A stretch of 24,577 bases of DNA from Chara braunii (taxonomy: Eukaryota; Streptophyta; Charophyceae; Charales; Characeae), in contig BFEA01000002.1 in NCBI GenBank assembly GCA_003427395.1, forward strand, positions 5,197,209 to 5,221,785, written 5' to 3'. The notes under the pieces are model-generated. The model searched no databases, was not told the origin of the DNA, and saw only the letters and a program-made list of their open reading frames with translations. Positions 19,421 through 24,577 of this stretch are shown here, in pieces. A program made the position numbers and the translations under genes. Numbering within the stretch: the stretch's first letter is position 1; each line of letters begins with the position of its first letter.

Positions 19421-20709
19421 TGTAATGACCCATCATAACACAGACTGAGGACACTGCTGATTTCTGAAGTTCTGCTGATGGAATGGATGCCTTGCTGAGA
19501 TTCCCGCATTCTGCTGTGTTTTCTAAGTCTGTGTGCATGCGTGCCTGTGGACTTGTGTGCCTGTCTGAGTGCTTATCTGCCTGAGTGTGTGTGTGACCCG
19601 GAAGGGTACTTGCTCGTTTGGCAGGCCCATAGGGCCGGTACTTACCTGTGGCCGTGGCGTTGAGGGTTGCAGCAAGGGGAACACTCAAGTGGCGAAGCTA
19701 GCGGCCCCGCGGCCCTTGGGGTAGCGGAAAAACACTCAAGTGGGCAGGTAGGCCGATACTGCACCCCAGTGCAGTTGGCGTGAGGGGGTACTGGAGGCCG
19801 AGCAGAAGAAGACAAAGTTGGCATTTTTAGAGTCCAATAGCGGTAGGGTAGGTCTAGGCTGGTACCAGTCCAACCAGTCTGAGTCTAGCGCCTGTACGGG
19901 CAATATCAGGGTCTGCAATGATGTTTCCCTCCGAAACGGAGGAAGTACCGGTTGCTTGGGGAGGCCGAGCGGCCTGGAAGTCACTGCCCAGGAGGCAAGT
20001 AGGCCGCTATGTCAAGAGGCCGGGCAGAGAGCCCAGCCTCATTCTTCAGTGTGCAAGTTTGGCGACACGCTGCTGGAGCGCTGGCTGGAGTAGCGCTGGG
20101 TACTACAGCGCTGCTGGGAGGAAGAAGCCGGGAGCTTCCACCTTGGCTATGGTGGAGCTCTACCGGTAGGAGGAGGAGGGAGAAGGGGACCAAGGAGGAG
20201 AGTGGTGGCGTACTTACCTGGCTATGGCAGGCACCATCTTCATCACCTTGTTAGGCGCTGCATCTGGAAGGCCCCAGTGGGGGTAGTGCCGCATCAAGGA
20301 AGCTCGGNTGTCCTTTGGACAGGAGGCTGAAGCCTCAGTAGTCCGCCATAGCCTCGGCCTGTATGTAGAAGAAGAGGAAGGGTGGCCATGGCTATGGTGG
20401 ACCGCATGTTGTGCCTGCAGTAGAAGTGGGATTCGGACATTGATTCTGGTTCAGTCATTCAACATTATTATTGCTATTTCTTGTTTGAATAAGAGGGAAG
20501 GAGATAAGGAGGAAGAGATTGGTTGGCGAAGAAGAAGAGCCTTGTCATTGGTCTATGCTGGAGTACATCATCTTCTTCTTCTTTCTTACTTCTTCTTCTT
20601 CTTCTTCTTTCCCTCTCTCTCCTCTCAAGTTCATTCATTTCGTTTTGCAATTGGATGGCATTGTACTTTCAGATGAATGTATACTTCGAAATTGGCCAGG
20701 ATCGTAACA
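19421..20709 (+). repeat. Element B 3' LTR
   Basis: 1,289 bp from TGTAATGACCCATC to GGATCGTAACA. It represents the complete LTR structure that is altered in the 5' copy, including the 19571-19838 segment missing there. A single N at 20308 sits where the A LTRs carry about 60 extra bases, which suggests a collapsed or unresolved stretch. Antisense donor-like motifs are at 19640-19648 and 20212-20220. Confidence 0.93.
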
Positions 20710-20713
20710 TTCT
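20710..20713. repeat. Target-site duplication of element B, right copy (TTCT)
   Basis: It matches 11133-11136. Confidence 0.65.
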
Positions 20714-20826
20714 TCTTCTTCTTCTAATCCTCTCTGTCCTCTCAAGTTCATTCATTTCTTTCTGCAATTGGATGGCATTGTACTTTCCGGTGGATGTGTA
20801 TCTCGGAATTGGCCAGGGTCATAACA
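20714..20826 (+). repeat. Element A 3' LTR, last part
   Basis: It continues the LTR interrupted at 11136, from a TTC-rich stretch through TTCATTCATTTCTTTCTGCA to GGGTCATAACA. It matches 2830-2939 of the 5' LTR. Since the LTR of B ends in similar sequence, 20600-20709 and 20714-20826 form adjacent diverged direct repeats. Confidence 0.92.
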
Positions 20827-20830
20827 AGAG
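20827..20830. repeat. Target-site duplication of element A, right copy (AGAG)
   Basis: It matches 1693-1696. Confidence 0.85.
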
Positions 20831-20839
20831 GCTCAATCT
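20831..20839. repeat. Foldback, end of right arm
   Basis: GCTCAATCT completes the 21-bp right arm begun at 1685 and is the reverse complement of 1611-1619. Confidence 0.8.
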
Positions 20840-21116
20840 CCGTTTTCAGATGTACTGGTGGTTCAATCCCATATCTGCCGACACTGCCCGACAGTCATTT
20901 ATTTTCGTTTTGATGAACTTCCAGTTGCCACGGCGGTGGTAGTTTCCTTCATAAATTCTAATCTTTGTGGTTGAGTTGTTGAGATGCTGTTCGGGACATG
21001 GTTTGTGATTGGAATGATTGAAAGAGGATTAGGATGGCCCATGGATGATGACACTGATATGATGTAAAGTGGTGTTCAATTTTGAAGAAAGAAAAGCCTG
21101 GGTGTGTTGTAACTCA
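20840..21116. other. Unassigned DNA
   Basis: No gene, repeat or RNA is recognised. GGTTCAATCCC at 20860-20870 resembles a pol III B box, but no tRNA fold accompanies it. Confidence 0.5.
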
Positions 21117-21172
21117 GGGGACGCTGGACCCGTTTTTCAGCAGGTGATGCTCCCCACCAATAGACTGGAGCC
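21117..21172 (+). repeat. Dispersed repeat, copy 2
   Basis: It is the diverged counterpart of 1452-1506 (GGGGACGCTGGACCCG ... CAGCAGGTG ... CTCCCCACCAAT ... GGAGCC), in the same orientation. Confidence 0.7.
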
Positions 21173-21219
21173 CCGTGTGTGACAGGTAGGAGTGTATGCT
21201 GTTCCCATCACTCCGATCT

Positions 21220-21362
21220 GCTATGACGGTTCTTTTTAATTAAAAAAAAAGAAAAAAAGGGTGCACGTTAGTAGTAGGAGTTTCAAACTCAAGTTCTTAC
21301 TGATACACTTGCAGCCACAGAGCTATGACGGTTTTTTTTAATTAAAAAAGAAAAAGGGTGCA
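21220..21362 (-). repeat. SINE-like tRNA-related segment between two AT-rich direct repeats
   Basis: Two copies of GCTATGACGG, a T run, TTAATTAAAA and GGGTGCA lie at 21220-21266 and 21322-21362, about 102 bp apart. On the minus strand the 55-bp middle plus the start of the repeat reads TAGCTCTGTGGC (A-box-like, 21313-21324) and then GAGTTTGAAACTCC (B-box-like, 21278-21291), at tRNA-like spacing. This fits a tRNA-derived SINE unit, tandemly arranged or flanked by its own tail. Family unknown. Confidence 0.4.
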
Positions 21363-22341
21363 AGTTGCACACGAGGAAGGAGTTAACGTGCACACATGCA
21401 CGAACGAATACACACTCTCACACAGACAATCATTTTTATGTCTGTTTTTTTCCAAGTACTTTCTGATTGTAAGGCCTAAGACAATAGGGCTAAAAGAACG
21501 AACGTCACGTTAAGGGAACCATGAAGTAGGACAGGATAAGAATTATTAGTTCACAACTTCACAGGGATTACCCCTCAGAGAAGGTTCAGGGTTTATGGCT
21601 CAGGAATAGCACAGGTTTTCCTTGTTCGTTCTAGGAAATGGGTGAAACAAGATGGTCTGACAACCGAGGGTTTAAGGATCAGGGTTTAGGGTCTAGGGTT
21701 TAGGGCTTACACGGAAATAAAACAAATAGGAATTTAGAGGGTGAGACCTCAAAGAAGATTATAGGGGCCCCTGAACGCTCTCGAATAACACACCTACCTG
21801 ACAGTTTCACAACTGAGAGAGGAGTAGAACTGCGACCAGACGGATTGGTAGGCAAAATTTGCAGAGGGTAACTTAGGCAGGGGTGAGAGGTGGTACATCC
21901 TTCCTCAAGGAAGTAATCAATGCAGTCTACTCGGGCCTCCCAGCCATAATGGGGGGGAGCGTGTGTGAGTGTCTTATGTATTCCTAATTGACTTGCCGGG
22001 GGAAAGGACTTTCTGATTGTCCAAGCAAGCACCTCTAAGTAGTGCCACGTAGTCGGTGCTTCCTTGTTTGGAGTGCCTCCAGCACTATTGGCGGGCTGCT
22101 CCATTCATGATGTCTGTGATACATATGATCTATGGGTGATGAAAGATGTTTTGTCAGAGCCGCTTCCCCGTTTCCTGGCTCAGCAGGTGGTGGAAGTTGG
22201 GGAACCAACAGTCTTTGGGGTTCACTTGTGGTGTGAGTAGGTGATGTACTGCTTTGCTCTGTGTTGGATGTGTGGACTGCTTTGTCTGCACTCCTTTGTT
22301 GCCTTGCTGCCAATCCAGCTGGCTTCCCATGTAGTTCGAAA
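21363..22341. other. Unassigned DNA with interstitial telomere-like motif
   Basis: The only notable content is AGGGTTTAGGG-type sequence at 21682-21705 (three imperfect TTTAGGG units). Minus-strand frames of up to about 140 codons between 21700 and 22466 have no recognisable motif. I do not call them genes. Confidence 0.5.
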
Positions 22342-23320
22342 ATGGCCGTTCGTACCTTGTGTGTCGAAGTTATTCGGGCGCTGGACATTCCTGGTGCCTG
22401 GAAGGAGTTACTAATAAGGAGGCTTCGAGTAGTATGGAAGAAGAACAAGAGTTTTGGCCAGTACATTCATAACTATCGGAGTGCTGCTAGGAACAAGGAT
22501 CCTGTCTGTAAGTGTGATACGCTCGCGAAACTTTTTCCACGAACTGATGGGCATGTGTCGTTCAGAATTAGTGAGGTTGAATTTTTTCCTAACTGGGCGA
22601 CAAATGCTCGTAACATTCCACGGCCCACCGCCACTGACTCTATTAGAATGTTGAGGGTTTCTTTGTGCAGTGCGTTCGATAGATTTTCTCTTCGAATGGG
22701 GTGCCGGTCTTCTCGAATTCCTTGCTCAATAGATGTCTTCTGGGTGGTACCTGTGCCTCGTCTTCTTCCTCTTTTCTTCTTCTTCTTCTTCTTCTTCTTC
22801 TTCTTCTTCTTCTTCTTCTTCTTCTTCTTCTTCTTCTTCTTCTTCTTCTTCTTCTCCTCTCCCTCCTCTTTCGTTGGGTTCATCTTCATCTTCCTCTTCG
22901 TCCGCGTTGGTACTACAGCCAACGGATGCTACGTTTCAGCATCTTCGATCACTTCCGTGTACTACTGAGTCTGTTCGCACGGTCAAATCAAGTTTGGAGG
23001 GATTGGTGTGTTCTGTTATCGACCATAATCCGGGTGATTCGCTGGTTTGTTGTCCTGTGATGTATCATCGAGGTTTGAGAAAGTTGTTTCTGGATAACCC
23101 CGGGTTTCAGCGTGTTGAAATGGAGGAAAAGAAATTACTCAAGCAATGTGGTGAGAAATTTGAGAATGAGGGATTTGGCAGGTTAGGGAAATGGAAGACG
23201 AAAGGATCACTCGGCAAGGCGTATGGGATAACTAAGCACAAGGACATCAACAAGTGGCGCCCAATCTGCCCGTCATATTCTGTATCTGCCAATTCGGTGA
23301 GAAAAAGAATGTCGGCTTGA
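22342..23320 (+). pseudogene. Broken protein resembling the N-terminal part of an unfamiliar reverse transcriptase
   Basis: The reading begins at ATG 22342 (context AAAATGGCC) and is open, with coding-like composition, to about 22740. A basic stretch (LLIRRLRVVWKKNKSFGQYI) precedes a Cys pair and DGH motif (VCKCDTLAKLFPRTDGHVSFR), then NARNIPRP. A (TTC)n tract (22774-22854) follows, and the good frame afterwards is one position over. There it reads a serine run, then VCSVIDHNPGDSLVCCPVMYHRGLRKLF, and near the end GITKHKDINKWRPICPSYS. The last motif resembles the K-x-x-D...RPI entry into the fingers of retroelement reverse transcriptases. The frame stops at TGA 23318-23320, so palm motifs such as YxDD are absent. 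Assignment to RT is inference from this motif and layout. It could instead be an unrelated host gene relic. Confidence 0.4.
22774..22854 (+). repeat. (TTC)n microsatellite
   Basis: About 27 TTC units lie inside the RT-like frame. In the downstream frame they encode polyserine. Confidence 0.97.
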
Positions 23321-23725
23321 CCTAGTGTCGTTTCTGGTCTAATTGCCATTGTGTTCTTCTTCTTTCTTCTTTCCTCTCCCCTCTTCCCTCCTTCCCCTTT
23401 TCTCTCTCGTCAGACTTGTAGAATGGACGCATGTGACCACATGTCTGCACGTGTGTGAAACAGCAATACTTCCATGTAGTTCTTTGCAGTTGGTGTGTTT
23501 GCTGTGGAGTGTGGCTGCTTGGCTGGGGCTGCCTTGTGCTTCGCTGCATTGCTGGCTTGCTGCCCATCTGCCTGCCTTGTCTTTCTGTGCATTTTGGTTG
23601 TATGCAGTGTAGTCCGGCCACTTTCGCGGTGCTGCTCTGTGCTTCATTGTGTTGCTGCCTTGCTGCCCGTCGACTTGCGCCGCTGTTCCACAGAGTTAGC
23701 GTTGAAGCTGTGCAGTTGGGTTGCC
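23321..23725. other. Unassigned DNA, pyrimidine-rich then TGC-rich
   Basis: 23345-23413 is almost pure pyrimidine and ends in GTCAG, like a 3' splice site. What follows is low-complexity TTGCTG/GCTTGC-rich sequence with loosely repeated blocks (near 23535 and 23640). No gene is supported. Confidence 0.45.
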
Positions 23726-23887
23726 TTAAACCACCAGTACTTCCTAAAGTCGTGCCCGTTAACAAGCCACAATTTTAGGAAACGTACGTACAGCCACTAC
23801 AGGAGCGCCCAAATTCATCTGACTAGAAACGTTTCTACTCTATTTTTTTCCCGCGGCCAATAGCTGGGCAAAGTACTGGTGGTTTAA
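23726..23887. mobile_element. MITE-like element with TTAA duplication (piggyBac-like termini)
   Basis: TTAA (23726-23729) is followed by ACCACCAGTACTT. AAGTACTGGTGGT precedes TTAA (23884-23887). The 154-bp interior carries perfect 13-bp terminal inverted repeats and has no coding capacity. TTAA target duplication is the hallmark of the piggyBac superfamily; assignment rests on this alone. Confidence 0.6.
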
Positions 23888-24577
23888 TAGTGTTGCCTGG
23901 TGCTTCGCTAAGTTGTTGCCTTGCGGTCATGTTCCATTGCAGTGTGGTTTGTGGGCTGTCCACTTTCAGCAAGGATCAAAGGGTTCATGACCCAAAGCAT
24001 CAATATGGGGATTCCGCAGACTGTTGAGGGTTCTCGGACCCATGTGTTCCGCACAATTTCCGTTCACACAGCCCGGCCCGATGACCACTCCCTTTACATG
24101 GCAATCAGACACATGCAGCCACGTAGTCGCCCTTCATGACCAACCTATTCAACAACACACACCTTCCAATGCTAATGGCAGCATGGCGTATGAGGTGTGC
24201 CCATGAATAGAAGCAACACACATATGGGTACATGGAGGCGAGATCATCTGTAGTGGAAGCAATCTCAGTCAACACACATGCAGCCTGGAAGGAGCTCACT
24301 CAAATGCTGGCAACCAAGTCAGACGAGAGTAAACACAATGACCTCTCGGCCAACTTCCAACTTCCAACTACTGTGGGTGGATAGTGCAGCGAGGCTGTGC
24401 GAACTGGACCAACATAATCAGCTGGGGTGGAAACCATGGTTGAATACCGAAGGTCAATGGGAACGATTACCACGTGCCCACTTCACCCTCCCATTCCAAC
24501 CTACTAATTTCACCCTTGTCCAACAATGAGGAATCCACCCCCTTCCCAACCATACCTCCTCGCCTGCCCCCCCCCCC
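23888..24577. other. Unassigned DNA
   Basis: No gene, RNA or repeat is recognised. Short frames (for example 24278-24529) lack motifs. A block near 23906 (TGGTGCTTCGCTAAGTTGTT) loosely repeats those at 23535 and 23640. The window ends in a C run. Confidence 0.5.

Larger units (their letters stand above)
11137..20709 (+). mobile_element. Element B: Ty3/gypsy chromovirus-type LTR retrotransposon nested in the 3' LTR of element A
   Basis: This 9.57-kb element has two LTRs, a Met-tRNA primer-binding site, a leader, gag, pol and a polypurine tract, in the same orientation as A. Its proteins align with those of A over their whole length but are clearly diverged, so it is a sister family and not a recent copy of A. 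The TTCT duplication and the resumption of A's LTR at 20714 prove the nesting. gag has two stops and pol several stops and frameshifts, so the copy is defective as assembled. Confidence 0.94.
1697..20826 (+). mobile_element. Element A: Ty3/gypsy chromovirus-type LTR retrotransposon, interrupted by element B
   Basis: It spans two LTRs, a Met-tRNA primer-binding site, leader, gag, pol with protease, RT, RNase H, integrase and chromodomain, and a polypurine tract. Without element B (11137-20709, plus one copy of the TTCT duplication) it is about 9.55 kb. The 4-bp AGAG duplication and the restored inverted repeat at the target fix its ends. gag is open, but pol has at least three in-frame stops and several frameshifts, so this copy looks dead unless some of these are assembly errors. 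It must predate element B, which sits in its 3' LTR. Confidence 0.93.

Noticed and set aside
20860-20870. GGTTCAATCCC, a perfect pol III B-box-like motif
   Set aside because: No pairing T-stem, anticodon arm or A box could be found around it, so no tRNA or SINE is called.
21682-21705. TTTAGGG-like units as a chromosome end or true telomere array
   Set aside because: Only about three imperfect units lie within ordinary sequence on both sides.
21700-22466. Two minus-strand frames of about 134 and 143 codons
   Set aside because: No recognisable domain, and they overlap each other and the start of a more coding-like plus-strand frame. Chance openness cannot be excluded.
23345-23413. Long polypyrimidine tract ending in CAG, as a 3' splice site for the RT-like frame
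   Set aside because: The sequence beyond it gives no coherent continuation of the protein, and the region is low-complexity TTC/CCT DNA.

Overview
This is eukaryotic DNA that is almost entirely transposable element. It contains no bacterial operon structure, no rRNA or tRNA gene that I can support, no CRISPR array and no recognisable intact host gene. The main elements are two Ty3/gypsy LTR retrotransposons of the chromovirus type: initiator-Met-tRNA primer-binding site, gag with a CCHC knuckle, pol in the order protease, reverse transcriptase, RNase H, integrase, and a C-terminal chromodomain. With the plant-style primer-binding site, TTTAGGG-like repeats and long GA/TTC microsatellites, this suggests a green plant or streptophyte alga. 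The organism itself is inference. A 265-base N gap and scattered single Ns show a draft assembly.

Layout. 1-80 is an (AG)n microsatellite. About 253-894 is a frameshifted remnant of the 3' end of a LINE-type (non-LTR) polyprotein, followed by C-rich DNA, a dispersed repeat and a 23-base poly(A) run (1586-1608). A short foldback sequence (from 1611) is split by element A. Element A has its 5' LTR at 1697-2939, interior at 2940-9971, and a 3' LTR that starts at 9972 and is itself split at 11136/11137 by element B. Element B has its 5' LTR at 11137-12385, interior at 12386-19420 and 3' LTR at 19421-20709. The rest of A's 3' LTR then resumes and ends at 20826, and the second arm of the foldback follows. 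The nesting is exact: A is flanked by a 4-bp duplication AGAG and B by TTCT, and removing A regenerates a perfect 21-bp inverted repeat.

Both elements are in + orientation and are diverged members of one lineage. Each has a long leader with a telomere-like hairpin just after the primer-binding site and a consensus splice donor. Each also has gag and pol in a -1 frame relation, joined by a conserved GGGAAAC heptamer and a stem-loop at identical spacing, which looks like a programmed -1 ribosomal frameshift signal. A's gag is open. B's gag has two nonsense codons, and both pol genes carry stops and frameshifts, so neither copy is autonomous as assembled. B's 5' LTR is chimeric: part of it is replaced by an antisense RNase H fragment from a different gypsy lineage.

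Right flank (20831-24577): a second copy of the dispersed repeat, a SINE-like tRNA-related segment between two AT-rich repeats, interstitial TTTAGGG-like DNA, a broken open frame resembling the N-terminal part of an unfamiliar reverse-transcriptase protein with a (TTC)n tract inside it (22342-23320), and a 154-bp MITE-like element flanked by TTAA (23726-23887). The last 700 bases hold nothing I can identify.
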